The notes: a model not told the origin generated them from the sequence alone. DNA of 64,000 nucleotides from Pseudomonas sp. PSKL.D1 (GCF_028898945.1 NZ_CP118607.1:620001-684000); one strand, 5' to 3'; counted from the stretch's first letter, positions 1 through 8,744 are shown. Program-made: numbers and translations.

Positions 1-1
1 A

Positions 2-307
2 TTTGCCAATGAGTTGGAAGTGGTCGACGGCAAGGTAACCGGGGTGGCGGTAGAGCCGATCGTGGATGCCCAGCGCAAGGCGGACTTGCTGCAGCAATTG
101 GCTAACGAGCAAGGGCTGCAACTGGACCAGACGATTGCGGTGGGTGACGGTGCCAACGACCTGCCGATGCTGTCGCTGGCCGGGTTGGGTGTAGCCTTCC
201 GCGCCAAGCCGCTGGTGCGTCAGTCGGCCAAGCAGGCGATTTCCACCTTGGGGCTGGATGGCGTGCTGTATCTGCTGGGCTTGCGTGATCGCGACGCCCG
301 CGGCTGA
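2..307 (+). CDS. serB: Phosphoserine phosphatase SerB, C-terminal fragment (5' end outside window)
   Basis: This is the last ~101 codons of a gene that enters from the left edge in frame 2. The fragment holds the HAD-superfamily motif IV region GDGANDLPML followed by GLGVAFRAKP, which is characteristic of SerB; in the family this aspartate pair binds Mg2+. SerB dephosphorylates O-phosphoserine in the last step of serine synthesis in the cytoplasm. The upstream catalytic DxDxT and the N-terminal ACT region are not in the window. It lies back to back with psd, as is common in pseudomonads. A REP pair follows the stop codon. Confidence 0.85.
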   Translation, partial: FANELEVVDGKVTGVAVEPIVDAQRKADLLQQLANEQGLQLDQTIAVGDGANDLPMLSLAGLGVAFRAKPLVRQSAKQAISTLGLDGVLYLLGLRDRDARG

Positions 308-316
308 TCTGAAATT

Positions 317-380
317 ATCGCGGCTGAAGCCGCTCCTACAGGTGATCGCAAACCTTTGTAGGAGCGGCTTTAGCCGCGAT
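317..380. repeat. REP pair (inverted) between serB and psd
   Basis: Two REP-type palindromes face each other: the left arm contains CGGCTGAAGCCGCTCCTACA and the right arm TGTAGGAGCGGCTTTAGCCG. They are separated by about 16 bases and lie between convergent genes. This arrangement matches the REPIN form seen throughout P. putida genomes and could also act as a transcript-end hairpin. Confidence 0.8.
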
Positions 381-407
381 GGGCTGCAACGCAGCCCCGA
401 CAATCCA

Positions 408-1271
408 TCAGGCTTGCGCAGGCACCGCCAGCAACTCACCCATACGCGTCGCCGACCCGGCCCCCATATTCTCTGCCCATTTCACCTGCTCTGGCCCAAA
501 CAGCACGATGGCCGTGGAGCCCAGCTTGAAGCGGCCCAGCTCCGCACCTTTCTCCAGGTGAATCTGCGCACGGCTGCCTTCGTCATAACGGAAGGTCTTC
601 AGCTCACGTTTCGGCGGGGTGACCAAACCGGCCCATACCGTCTCGATCGACGCCACGATCATCGCGCCTACCAGCACCACGGCCATTGGCCCGCGTTCAG
701 TATCAAACAGGCACACCACCCGCTCATTGCGGGCAAACAGCTCAGGCACGTTTTCAGCAGTAGTCTGGTTGACCGAGAACAGGCGGCCGGGCACGTAGAC
801 CATTTCGCGCAGGGTGCCAGCCAGCGGCATGTGCACGCGGTGGTAGTCCTTGGGCGACAGGTAGATGGTGGCAAATTCGCCACCCATGAACGGCGCTGCC
901 AGTGCCGGGTCGCCACCCAGCAGTTCCAGCGCACTGAAACTGTGGCCTTTGGCCTGGAAGATGCGGCCGTGTTCGATCGGGCCCAATTGGCTGACTGCGC
1001 CGTCGGCCGGGCACAGGATTGCGCCGGGGGTTTCATCCAGCGGGCGCGCACCCGGCTTGAGGGCGCGGGTGAAGAAAGCGTTGAAGTGCTCGTAGGCGGT
1101 AAGGTCTTCGACCAGCGCTTCACTCATGTTCACCTGGTAGCGCTTGGCAAACCAGGCGGTGAAAGCGTTTTTGAACCAGCGTACGCGGCATTCGGCGACG
1201 CAGCCGGCCAGCCGTGACAGCAAGTGATGCGGCAGCAGGTACTGGCTGATGATGAACAGACGGGATTTCAT
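408..1271 (-). CDS. psd: Phosphatidylserine decarboxylase proenzyme
   Basis: The 287-residue product makes phosphatidylethanolamine from phosphatidylserine at the inner membrane. The conserved LGST motif sits at residues ~250-253. In this family the serine (~252) becomes the pyruvoyl prosthetic group when the chain cleaves itself into beta and alpha subunits. The segments YHRVHMPLAG and FSVNQTTAENVPELFARNERV are typical of bacterial PSDs, and full length matches the family. AGGAA lies a few bases before the ATG. The gene follows the rhodanese gene by only 9 bases, so the two are probably co-transcribed leftward. Confidence 0.93.
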   Translation of the reverse strand: MKSRLFIISQYLLPHHLLSRLAGCVAECRVRWFKNAFTAWFAKRYQVNMSEALVEDLTAYEHFNAFFTRALKPGARPLDETPGAILCPADGAVSQLGPIEHGRIFQAKGHSFSALELLGGDPALAAPFMGGEFATIYLSPKDYHRVHMPLAGTLREMVYVPGRLFSVNQTTAENVPELFARNERVVCLFDTERGPMAVVLVGAMIVASIETVWAGLVTPPKRELKTFRYDEGSRAQIHLEKGAELGRFKLGSTAIVLFGPEQVKWAENMGAGSATRMGELLAVPAQA

Positions 1272-1280
1272 GCAGGTTCC

Positions 1281-2090
1281 TTAAACTTCTACAGGCGTGT
1301 CCGGGTGGTTGCCCCATTCGCTCCACGAGCCGGCATAAGCCTTGACGCGCGGGTAGCCGAGGGCTTTGGCCACCAGGTAAGTGAAACCGGAGCGGCGGTG
1401 GGTTTGGCAGTGGGTGATCACTTCCTTGTCGGGGGTGATGCCCAGTTGCTGCAGGACTTCGGCTATGTCCTTGCGGATGCGCAGGTGGTCGTTGAGGTCC
1501 ATACCGGCGGTCCATTCGAAATTGACCGCACCGGGGATGTGTCCGCCCTTGGCGGCCAGCACTTTCTCGCCACTGAATTCCTGCGGGGCGCGGGCGTCCC
1601 AGATGGCCAGGTCATCGGCGCCAAGGCGGCTTTGCACGTATTCTCGGGTGGCCGTGGGTTCGCCATGTACGCGCAAGCTTACTTGCGTGTTGGCCGGCGC
1701 GGGTACGTCCGCCGAGAGTTTGTCCGCCGGCCAGGCCTGGATGCCGCCGTTCAGGTAGTGGTACTGCTTGTGCCCGATCACATCGAGCATCCAGATGAAA
1801 CGCCCGGCCCAGCCACCGCCTTCATCGTCATACACCACATAAACGGCGTTATCGCGGTGGCCGAGTTCGCTGAACAACTTTTCCAGGTCGGTCAAGGCAG
1901 GCAGCAGGCCGGGAGCTGGCGGCTGGCCCAGCTGGGTGCGTTTGCCTTCGACGAAGCGGGCACCGGGGATGTGCCCGCTGACGTAGCGGTTGGCGCTACT
2001 CAGGTCGACCAGAATCAGCTGCGGGGCATTAAGGCGTGGCAGCAGGTCTTCAGGTTCGATCACCAGCGGCAGTCCGGCAAAATCTGTCAT
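1281..2090 (-). CDS. Thiosulfate sulfurtransferase (two-domain rhodanese, RhdA/SseA-like)
   Basis: The 269-residue protein has two rhodanese domains, an inactive N-terminal one and a catalytic C-terminal one. The active loop reads CQTHRRSG with the persulfide-forming Cys at ~228. This closely resembles the CQTHHRS loop of Azotobacter vinelandii RhdA, which is why I favour the RhdA type over mercaptopyruvate sulfurtransferase. It transfers sulfane sulfur from thiosulfate to an acceptor in the cytoplasm; the physiological acceptor cannot be told from sequence. It is upstream of psd in the same leftward unit. Confidence 0.85.
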   Translation of the reverse strand: MTDFAGLPLVIEPEDLLPRLNAPQLILVDLSSANRYVSGHIPGARFVEGKRTQLGQPPAPGLLPALTDLEKLFSELGHRDNAVYVVYDDEGGGWAGRFIWMLDVIGHKQYHYLNGGIQAWPADKLSADVPAPANTQVSLRVHGEPTATREYVQSRLGADDLAIWDARAPQEFSGEKVLAAKGGHIPGAVNFEWTAGMDLNDHLRIRKDIAEVLQQLGITPDKEVITHCQTHRRSGFTYLVAKALGYPRVKAYAGSWSEWGNHPDTPVEV

Positions 2091-2134
2091 CCACGGTCTC
2101 CAGTGTGGAAAGAGGGGCGATTGTAGCGCAAGGG

Positions 2135-3670
2135 TCAGCTATTGCGATTGGCAAACACCGACAGGGCGCGCTCGATACATTGCGCGGTTTTGCCAAAAGC
2201 CTGCACGCTGACGTCGGCCAACGGTTTACCGGCCTGGTCGGCGACCGCCAGCATCAGTACCTGGTCGTTCACCGCCAGCGAGCGCAGCAGAAGATGCTCA
2301 CTGCGGAAGAACGCGCGCAACGGCGCTGGCAGCAGCGCGGCAAACTGGGCGTGGTTTTCCGGTGTCAGGCGCAGTTGCCCGGCTTTGCTGACCAGTTTCT
2401 GCAGTAGTTTGTTCTGGGCAACCGGCAAGGCGATTGCCGCGGCTTCCTTCGGCAGGCCGGTGGCTTGCTGAACCCGCAGCAGGTCGCTGGCCTTGTCCAT
2501 CGTCAGCAGCAGTATGCGCTGCATGCCACAGGCTTGCAGGGCTTCACTCGCCTGAGTGGCCAAGTGCACGGCATTGGTGAACGGGCTGGGTTGCGCCAGC
2601 ATTTGCTCGCACAGCTTGCGCCAGCGGCCAAGCTCTTCGCTGGTGGGCGGCGGCGGGGCCAGCATGTCCGGGTGCGGGCGGCGCTGATGCCAAGGCCAGA
2701 TCAACGCCTCGGCGGGGTGGAACAAGGCGTGCCGGGCATGCCGGCGGGCACTGGCGGCGGCTTGCTGGTGAACTTGCTGCTGCACATCTTCCAGCGAGGT
2801 TTGCAGGTAGAGGGCGGTCAGCAGCTGCCAGCGCAGCAAGTGCGGGTTGTCCCAACCCACCTGCGCGGCCAGTGCCAGGTTGTTGGCCAGTAGTACGGTA
2901 TTGGCCGGCTGGTTGAACCAGCGGCTCAAGGCGGGGGCTTCATCCAGCCGATGTTGCTGGTTGAGCAGGTCTTCGTCGCGGGCGATGCTGAGGATCTGGC
3001 CCAGTTGTTCGCGCTCCTCCAACAGCGAGCGGTAGCCTTGGGTGACCCACTGTGACAGCCGCCAGTGTTCGGCTACGGCTTGGCACAACTCGATGATGCG
3101 CACACCAAACAGTTCTTCCTCGACGCCCGCGGCTTCTTCACCCTTGTGGATAACCCGCAGCTCCCAGGTATCCAGCAGCTGCGGATAGGCCAGCGCCAAG
3201 GGCCACAGTGGCGACAGGAACAGCAGGCTGCTCCAGTGGATTTCCTGCCACAGCCGCGCCAGGCGGGCGGCGAACAGGCCGCTTGCCTGCTGTGAGGCGT
3301 GCTGGCTGATGAGCAGAAACTGGCGCAGCACCGGCGGGATTTCATCGTCTGGCAGCGCTGGCAGGCGCATCAGCAGCTCCCGCGTGCGCGCCAGGCCCAG
3401 GCGGTTGAGGGCGATTTCCAGGCTTTCAGCGGGCTCCGCCAGGCTGGCATTGGCCGGGTGGTTGGCTTCACGCATCACTGATAGCACCAGGGCGGGGCTG
3501 TCCTGCATCAGTTCGGCGATGTCCCGTAATGAACGGCGGCTATCGTTGATGGCGCTCATGACCCGGTCGTAACTGTGCTTCGGCACCGGCAGGCGAATAC
3601 CGTCCAGCAGTTTGACCCAGGCTTCTAGCGTACGCGGATTCTGAGTAGGCACCTTATATTCCATTGGCAT
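2135..3670 (-). CDS. HDOD-domain signalling protein
   Basis: The 511-residue soluble protein begins with an HDOD-type segment (roughly residues 20-215) that includes PVPKHSYDRVMSAIND and the PALVLSVMREAN helix typical of this HD-related output domain. The C-terminal half shows no recognised catalytic motif; its layout suggests a GAF-like or otherwise uncharacterised sensory part. HDOD proteins lack the metal-binding HD pair of true phosphohydrolases and usually act in signalling. It is divergent from motAB, with the FliA-type motA promoter in the shared intergenic space. Function unknown. Confidence 0.75.
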   Translation of the reverse strand: MPMEYKVPTQNPRTLEAWVKLLDGIRLPVPKHSYDRVMSAINDSRRSLRDIAELMQDSPALVLSVMREANHPANASLAEPAESLEIALNRLGLARTRELLMRLPALPDDEIPPVLRQFLLISQHASQQASGLFAARLARLWQEIHWSSLLFLSPLWPLALAYPQLLDTWELRVIHKGEEAAGVEEELFGVRIIELCQAVAEHWRLSQWVTQGYRSLLEEREQLGQILSIARDEDLLNQQHRLDEAPALSRWFNQPANTVLLANNLALAAQVGWDNPHLLRWQLLTALYLQTSLEDVQQQVHQQAAASARRHARHALFHPAEALIWPWHQRRPHPDMLAPPPPTSEELGRWRKLCEQMLAQPSPFTNAVHLATQASEALQACGMQRILLLTMDKASDLLRVQQATGLPKEAAAIALPVAQNKLLQKLVSKAGQLRLTPENHAQFAALLPAPLRAFFRSEHLLLRSLAVNDQVLMLAVADQAGKPLADVSVQAFGKTAQCIERALSVFANRNS

Positions 3671-3709
3671 TTTGACATCAGTCCGAACTGGCTTTTCGCA
3701 TTGAGTGGC

Positions 3710-3736
3710 TATAGTCTGGCGCAGTTCTGCCGATAA
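3710..3736 (+). promoter_or_regulatory. FliA (sigma-28) type promoter of motAB
   Basis: The -10 element GCCGATAA at 3729-3736 matches the flagellar sigma-28 consensus exactly. The -35 element TATAGTCT at 3710-3717 matches 6 of 8 positions of TAAAGTTT. The spacer is the expected 11 bases. Downstream genes are the flagellar stator pair, which fits late-class flagellar control. Confidence 0.75.
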
Positions 3737-3800
3737 GTAGAAGAAGAGTTTTAAAGCTCCCGTCCCTCACCCTGACCACGACAGCAAGTGCTTTGAACCT

Positions 3801-4652
3801 ATGGCTAAAATTATCGGCATCATCGTCGTATTCGCGAGTGTCATCGCCGGATATGTACTCTCCCATGGCCAGATCGCGGCGCTGATCCAGCCGTTTGAGG
3901 TGCTCATCATCGGTGGCGCGGCCTTTGGTGCATTCATGCAGGCCAACCCCGGCTACATGACCATGCACGTCTTCAAGAAGTCGCTGAAGATGTTCGGGAG
4001 CCGTTTCACCCACACCTATTACCTGGAGGTGCTGGGCCTTGTGTACGAAATTCTCAACAAGAGCCGCCGCGAAGGCATGATGGCCATCGAGAGTGACATC
4101 GAGGATGCCGCGGCCAGCCCGATCTTCGCCAAGTACCCGGCAGTGCTGGGTGATGAGCGCATGACGGCGTTCATTTGTGATTACCTGCGCATCATGTCCA
4201 CCGGCAACATGGCTCCCCACGAGCTTGAAGGCCTGTTCGACATGGAGCTGCTGAGCATGAAGGAAGAGCTCGAGCACCCATCCCATGCAGTGAATGGCAT
4301 CGCCGACGGTATGCCTGGTTTCGGTATCGTGGCGGCCGTACTGGGTATCGTCGTGACGATGGCTTCTTTGGGGGACGGTGACCAGGCGGCAATCGGTAAG
4401 CACGTCGGTGCAGCGCTGGTGGGTACCTTCTTCGGTATTCTTGCGGCCTATGGCTTCTTCGGCCCGCTGGCCAAGTGCCTGGAGCACGATGCCAAGGAAG
4501 AACTCAACCTGTATGAATCGATCAAGGCTTCGCTGGTAGCTTCGGCCTCGGGCATGCCGCCTTCGCTGGCTGTGGAGTTCGGGCGCAAGGTGCTGTACCC
4601 CAAGCACCGCCCGAGCTTCGCCGAACTGGAACAAGCGGTTCGCGGTCGCTGA
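3801..4652 (+). CDS. motA: Flagellar motor stator protein MotA
   Basis: The 283-residue inner-membrane protein forms the proton channel of the flagellar stator with MotB. It has four predicted membrane segments: residues ~1-20 and 30-50, and a C-terminal pair containing MPGFGIVAAVLGIVVTMASL and GAALVGTFFGILAAYGFFGP, with the conserved proline of the third helix. The large cytoplasmic loop between them (residues ~60-165) carries the charged residues that contact FliG in characterised MotA proteins. motB starts 3 bases after the stop, so translation is probably coupled. A FliA-like promoter precedes it. The sequence suits a MotA-type rather than MotC/PomA-type stator. Confidence 0.93.
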   Translation: MAKIIGIIVVFASVIAGYVLSHGQIAALIQPFEVLIIGGAAFGAFMQANPGYMTMHVFKKSLKMFGSRFTHTYYLEVLGLVYEILNKSRREGMMAIESDIEDAAASPIFAKYPAVLGDERMTAFICDYLRIMSTGNMAPHELEGLFDMELLSMKEELEHPSHAVNGIADGMPGFGIVAAVLGIVVTMASLGDGDQAAIGKHVGAALVGTFFGILAAYGFFGPLAKCLEHDAKEELNLYESIKASLVASASGMPPSLAVEFGRKVLYPKHRPSFAELEQAVRGR

Positions 4653-4655
4653 GTC

Positions 4656-5672
4656 ATGGAAAACAATCAGCCGATAATCATCAAGCGCGTCAAGCGCTAC
4701 GGCGGCGGTCACCATGGCGGCGCCTGGAAGATCGCCTTTGCCGACTTTGCCACGGCGATGATGGCGTTCTTCCTCGTGCTGTGGCTGTTGTCGACGGCCA
4801 CGCCTGAGCAGAAAATCGCCATTGCCGGTTATTTCAAAGACCCGATCGGGTTTTCGGAAAGCGGCACGCCTTATGTGATTGATTTGGGTGGTTCGCCTGA
4901 GCTGGCGCCGGAAAAGACCATCAACCCTGAGCAGAAGTCGGAGCCTACGCCTGATACCAGCATTCAGCTGGACAAGGACCAGGTCGAGACCATGGCCGAG
5001 CAGATGGAGCGCGAGCGCCTCGAATTGCTGCTGCAAGAGTTGCAGAACAAGGTCGAGGAAAACCCGGAGCTGCAGAAGTTCAAGGACCAGATCCTCTTCG
5101 AGATTACCCAGGACGGCCTGCGCATCCAGATCATGGATGCTGAAAACCGCCCGATGTTCGACCTGGGCAGTGCGCGCCTTCAGCCGTACTTCGAGGACAT
5201 CCTGCTGGCCATGGCCGACACCATCAAGGCGGTGCCGAACAAGATCAGCGTCAGCGGCCACACTGATGCCAAGCCATACTCCGGCTCGGGTGAGTTCGGA
5301 AACTGGGAGCTGTCGGCCAACCGTGCCAACGCTGCACGTCGCGCACTGGTCGCCGGGGGCTATCCGGACGGGCAGGTGGCGCGGGTGGTGGGTTATGCAT
5401 CGTCGTCGTTGTTCGACCGCAAAAACCCGCTTAACCCGGTAAACCGCCGTATCGACATCATCGTGCTGACCAAAAAGGCCCAGCGTGATATCGAAGGTGA
5501 GCAGGGCGCGCCTGAAACACCGCCGGCGGCGACACCACCTGCTGCAAATGCGCCGGGGGCCTCAACGGCACCCGCGGCACCCGAGGCACCGATGCAGCCA
5601 CGGGAGTTGCGCCAGAAGCTGAACATCTTCGAGGACGGTACCTTGAAGATGGATGAGCCTAAAGATCAGTGA
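4656..5672 (+). CDS. motB: Flagellar motor stator protein MotB
   Basis: The 338-residue protein has a short basic N-terminus, one membrane helix beginning WKIAFADFATAMMAF with the proton-carrying Asp at residue 30, a plug/linker with a glutamate-rich coiled region (residues ~100-150), and a C-terminal OmpA-like peptidoglycan-binding domain (KISVSGHTDAKPY, then the NWELSANRANAARRAL helix). The tail after residue ~280 is rich in Ala and Pro, which is common in pseudomonad MotB. It anchors the stator to the cell wall and is the partner of the preceding MotA. Confidence 0.93.
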   Translation: MENNQPIIIKRVKRYGGGHHGGAWKIAFADFATAMMAFFLVLWLLSTATPEQKIAIAGYFKDPIGFSESGTPYVIDLGGSPELAPEKTINPEQKSEPTPDTSIQLDKDQVETMAEQMERERLELLLQELQNKVEENPELQKFKDQILFEITQDGLRIQIMDAENRPMFDLGSARLQPYFEDILLAMADTIKAVPNKISVSGHTDAKPYSGSGEFGNWELSANRANAARRALVAGGYPDGQVARVVGYASSSLFDRKNPLNPVNRRIDIIVLTKKAQRDIEGEQGAPETPPAATPPAANAPGASTAPAAPEAPMQPRELRQKLNIFEDGTLKMDEPKDQ

Positions 5673-5677
5673 CACGG

Positions 5678-5694
5678 GGGCCGCGTTGCGGCCC
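5678..5694. terminator. GC hairpin between convergent motB and the TIR-like gene
   Basis: GGGCCGC and GCGGCCC form a perfect 7-bp stem around a GTT loop directly between the two convergent stop codons. No T-run follows on either strand, so intrinsic termination is plausible but weak. Confidence 0.35.
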
Positions 5695-6177
5695 TCAGAA
5701 CCCCCGCCGAATCTTGGCTTTAAGATCGGCATGAAAGAAGTCGGCATTGTCCCTGTCCGCCCAGCTTCCTCCCCCGGCGGGCAGGATCATTGCGCGCTCG
5801 AACGTGCATTCATCGTGATAGGCCCGAACAAACAGGTCGATGTGTGCACGCTCACGCATGATCGGCCATTTGCCCAGGTTGTCGGGTGGCGCGCCTTCCC
5901 CTCGTTGATAAAGGCTCACGCGGCGATTGGCCATGGTAGCGGCACCCAGCAGCCAGGCCGTCCACCAATCTTCGGCGTAGTTTTCAGGCAGTACACCGAC
6001 CCAGTGGGTGGCATTGCCCAGTTGCTGGCAGAAGCTGCCATGAAGGTCTTCACTGCTCTGCCCTTGGCCATCGAACTGCACAAGCTGGGCGGTTATCCCT
6101 TCGAGCAGCAGGCGCTCATTGAGAATAAAGGCATCCAGCCGTTCTTCGTGGCGGAAACTGATGAATACCGGCATCAC
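5695..6177 (-). CDS. Small TIR-like domain protein of unknown function
   Basis: The 160-residue protein opens with PVFISFRHEERLDAFILNERL, the layout of the first strand and helix of TIR-like folds (usually FISYxHxD). It then has LEGITAQLVQFDGQ and THWVGVLPENYAEDWWTAWL, matching the strand-then-SxxYxxSxWCxxEL region. At the place where NAD-cleaving TIR domains carry the catalytic glutamate (WCxxEL), this sequence has Trp (WWTAWL), so NADase activity is doubtful. There is no fused partner domain, signal peptide or membrane segment. It lies downstream of rsgA in the same direction but 119 bases away. The fold assignment is by motif reading only. Confidence 0.6.
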   Translation of the reverse strand: MMPVFISFRHEERLDAFILNERLLLEGITAQLVQFDGQGQSSEDLHGSFCQQLGNATHWVGVLPENYAEDWWTAWLLGAATMANRRVSLYQRGEGAPPDNLGKWPIMRERAHIDLFVRAYHDECTFERAMILPAGGGSWADRDNADFFHADLKAKIRRGF

Positions 6178-6248
6178 GCTAGCCCTCCCTGATAGAAGAC
6201 ATGACCATCAGGGAAAGCAGTGGCGAGGGCAATAGATGACGACAAATC

Positions 6249-6282
6249 AGGAATCGCCCTACATGTAGAGGTAACGATTCCT
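6249..6282. repeat. Inverted repeat between rsgA and the TIR-like gene
   Basis: AGGAATCG at 6249-6256 pairs with CGATTCCT at 6275-6282, and the loop itself contains the palindrome TACATGTA. An A-run follows on the plus strand, so read leftward the T-run precedes the hairpin; that is the wrong order for a terminator of rsgA. Confidence 0.5.
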
Positions 6283-6296
6283 ACAAAAAACGCCGA

Positions 6297-7328
6297 TCAG
6301 TAGCTGTCTTCCGGCAGGCTGGCGATGATCGAGCGATAGCTGTTCATCCGCTGCGGCTTCACGCGCCCGTCCTCCAGAGCTTTCAGCAGTGCGCAACCCG
6401 GCTCCCGGTCATGCTTGCAGTCGCGGAAGCGGCAAGTACCGATCAGGTCGCGGAACTCGATGAAGCCTTCTTCCACATCGTCCCGGCTGACATGGCCAAG
6501 GCCGAACTCGCGAATACCCGGCGAGTCGATCAGGTCACCGCCATTGGGGAAGTGGTACAAGCGCGCAGTGGTAGTGGTGTGCTGGCCCTGGCCAGACCAT
6601 TCGGACAGGTCGCCCACGCGGGTGGCCGCATCAGGCAACAGGCTGTTGACCAGCGAGGACTTGCCGACACCTGACTGGCCGACGAACACGCTGATGTGTT
6701 CGTTCAGCATCTGTTGCAGGCGCTGCATGCCGTCACCCTGGTGTGCCGAAACCTCCAGCAGCGGGTAACCCAGCTCGCGATAAACTTCGAGCAGTGCGTG
6801 CAGTGCAGGCCCGTTCTCGTCGTTGATCAGGTCGGCCTTGTTCAGCAGCAACAGCGGGCGAAGCCCGGCGTGTTCGGCTGCGACCAGGTAGCGATCGATC
6901 AGGTTCGGGTGTGGCTCGGGGGCCGGCGCAAACACAATCACGATCAGGTCGACGTTGGCGGCTACCGGTTTGAGCTGGCCATGGTTGTTTGGCCGGCAAA
7001 GTTCAGTGCTGCGTGGCATCTGGGCAACGATTACACCAATACCCTGGTTGCCTGCGCGCCATACCACCCGGTCACCGGTCACCAGCGCTGGCAGGTTGGC
7101 CCGCAGGTGGCAGCGGAACACTTGGCCCGCAGCCTCGCCATCCTGCGCCTCGACCTCCACCTGCACGCCAAAGTGGGCAATTACCAGGCCCAACTGCTCT
7201 GGCCCCAGGTCACCACCCTCCAGCTCTTGCAGTGCATGCTGTTCGCGTTTGGCAGCGCGAGCAGCGCGTTCGGTCTGGATTTTTTCGATACGCCAGTTCT
7301 GGCGGCGATTGAGCTGGCGTTTGGCCAT
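6297..7328 (-). CDS. rsgA: Ribosome small-subunit GTPase RsgA (YjeQ)
   Basis: The 343-residue GTPase helps late 30S subunit maturation. It shows the circularly permuted order of the family: an N-terminal OB-fold after a basic tail ([16 protein letters not shown]), then G4 (LLNKADL), G1 (GQSGVGKSS, residues ~216-224), the G2-like Thr-rich segment ([10 protein letters not shown]) and G3 (DSPGI). A C-terminal zinc motif follows ([14 protein letters not shown]). It diverges from orn. rsgA near orn and psd is conserved in gamma-proteobacteria. Confidence 0.94.
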   Translation of the reverse strand: MAKRQLNRRQNWRIEKIQTERAARAAKREQHALQELEGGDLGPEQLGLVIAHFGVQVEVEAQDGEAAGQVFRCHLRANLPALVTGDRVVWRAGNQGIGVIVAQMPRSTELCRPNNHGQLKPVAANVDLIVIVFAPAPEPHPNLIDRYLVAAEHAGLRPLLLLNKADLINDENGPALHALLEVYRELGYPLLEVSAHQGDGMQRLQQMLNEHISVFVGQSGVGKSSLVNSLLPDAATRVGDLSEWSGQGQHTTTTARLYHFPNGGDLIDSPGIREFGLGHVSRDDVEEGFIEFRDLIGTCRFRDCKHDREPGCALLKALEDGRVKPQRMNSYRSIIASLPEDSY

Positions 7329-7469
7329 GGAAATTCCGTGGAAGGACAGGTTGAAAACGGCAGGCAGTTTAGCACGCCAGGCGCCGGACCATTCCTGTTA
7401 CCTTTGCGACGCGAATGCATGGCACGGGGCCGCTAGGCTACTATGACGGCCTATTCGAGGAGCTTCTTC

Positions 7470-8012
7470 ATGCAAAACCCACAGAACCTGATCTGGATCG
7501 ATCTGGAAATGACCGGCCTGGACCCGGACAGCGACGTCATCATCGAGATGGCCACCATCGTGACCGACAGTGAGCTGAACACCTTGGCTGAAGGGCCGGT
7601 GATCGCTATCCATCACAGCGATGAAGTGCTGGCGCGCATGGATGAGTGGAATACTCGCACCCACGGCGCCTCCGGCCTGACCCAGCGCGTGCGCGAGAGC
7701 AAGGTCAGCATGGCAGAGGCCGAAGCGCAGACCATCGCCTTCCTTGAGCAGTGGGTGCCCAAAGGCAAATCGCCGATCTGTGGTAATAGCATCTGCCAGG
7801 ATCGCCGCTTCCTGTATCGCCACATGCGCAACCTGGAGAACTACTTCCACTACCGCAACCTTGACGTTTCCACCCTCAAGGAGCTGGCGGCGCGTTGGGC
7901 ACCGGAGGTACGTGACAGCTTCAAGAAGGGCAATACCCACCTGGCGCTGGACGACATTCGTGAGTCGATCGGTGAACTGCGTCACTATCGTGAGCATTTC
8001 ATCAAGGTGTGA
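7470..8012 (+). CDS. orn: Oligoribonuclease
   Basis: The 180-residue DEDDh exonuclease degrades 2-5 nt RNA; in pseudomonads it also clears pGpG from c-di-GMP breakdown. The acidic residues are visible: D11 and E13 in WIDLEMTG, the [10 protein letters not shown] segment and [10 protein letters not shown] near the C-terminus. An in-frame ATG exists at 7443, but the ATG at 7470 is chosen because CGAGGAG lies just before it and [16 protein letters not shown] is the normal family start. An intrinsic terminator follows. Confidence 0.93.
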   Translation: MQNPQNLIWIDLEMTGLDPDSDVIIEMATIVTDSELNTLAEGPVIAIHHSDEVLARMDEWNTRTHGASGLTQRVRESKVSMAEAEAQTIAFLEQWVPKGKSPICGNSICQDRRFLYRHMRNLENYFHYRNLDVSTLKELAARWAPEVRDSFKKGNTHLALDDIRESIGELRHYREHFIKV

Positions 8013-8020
8013 GCCGAAAA

Positions 8021-8053
8021 GGCGCACAGCAAATAGTGCTTGCGCCCTCTTTT
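8021..8053 (+). terminator. Intrinsic terminator after orn
   Basis: GGCGCA (8021-8026) pairs with TGCGCC (8041-8046), and an inner AGCA/TGCT pair extends the stem around an AATAG loop. CTCTTTT follows immediately. Confidence 0.65.
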
Positions 8054-8106
8054 GGTGCTTTGGGCAACTGGTTAGACTGCGCGACTTTTCTGCACGGACC
8101 CGCACC

Positions 8107-8718
8107 ATGTTGTTGATGCTCTACCTGATCGCCATCACTGCTGAAGCCATGACCGGTGCGCTGTCCGCCGGTCGTCGTGGCATGGACTGGTTTGGCGTGG
8201 TGCTGATCGCCTGCGTTACTGCGCTGGGTGGTGGGTCGGTGCGTGACGTGTTACTTGGGCACTACCCGCTGACGTGGGTGAAGCACCCGGAATACCTGGT
8301 GCTGACCAGTTGTGCCGCCCTGTTTACGATTTTCATCGCGCCCATGATGCGCCGCCTGCGTTCGCTGTTCCTGGTGCTTGATGCGCTGGGGCTGGTGGCC
8401 TTTACCTTGATCGGTTGCATGACGGCGCTGGAAATGGGGCAGGGCATGCTGGTGGCGTCGATCAGCGGGGTGATCACCGGGGTGTTTGGCGGGATTCTGC
8501 GGGATATCTTCTGCAACGATATCCCGTTGGTGTTCCGCCGGGAGCTGTATGCCAGCGTTTCGTTCGCTGCGGCCTGGTTCTACCTCGGATGTGTGTATTT
8601 CAAGGTGCCGGCGGAACAGGCGATGCTGCTGACGCTATTTGGTGGTTTTTTGCTGCGGTTGTTGGCGATTAGGTTCCACTGGGAAATGCCGAAGTTTCAT
8701 TACAACGATCAGCAGTAG
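8107..8718 (+). CDS. TRIC/YadS-family (UPF0126) membrane protein
   Basis: The 203-residue protein is almost wholly hydrophobic, with about seven membrane segments. It carries the two repeated family signatures ALGGGSVRDVLLG and GVFGGILRDIFCNDIP. Members resemble trimeric intracellular cation channels; the E. coli relative YadS has been linked to glycine or small-molecule transport, so the substrate is uncertain. The ATG at 8107 is the first methionine after the orn terminator and begins a membrane helix. Its stop is 27 bases from the convergent queG stop. Confidence 0.85.
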   Translation: MLLMLYLIAITAEAMTGALSAGRRGMDWFGVVLIACVTALGGGSVRDVLLGHYPLTWVKHPEYLVLTSCAALFTIFIAPMMRRLRSLFLVLDALGLVAFTLIGCMTALEMGQGMLVASISGVITGVFGGILRDIFCNDIPLVFRRELYASVSFAAAWFYLGCVYFKVPAEQAMLLTLFGGFLLRLLAIRFHWEMPKFHYNDQQ

Positions 8719-8723
8719 GGCAC

Positions 8724-8744
8724 TTGGGGCGCGAAGCGGCCCCA
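8724..8744. terminator. Hairpin between convergent yadS-like gene and queG
   Basis: TTGGGGC and GGCCCCA form a GC-rich stem around a short GCGAAGC core in the 27-base gap between two convergent genes. There is no T-run, so this is a weak bidirectional terminator candidate. Confidence 0.35.

Noticed and set aside
258..1217. Plus-strand open frame opposite psd
   Set aside because: Antisense shadow starting inside serB and spanning a REP pair; psd has its LGST active site and proper length.
3145..3153. Single perfect DnaA box inside the HDOD gene (and another at 52122-52130 in the AGE-family gene)
   Set aside because: Isolated copies within coding sequence, compatible with chance occurrence over 64 kb.
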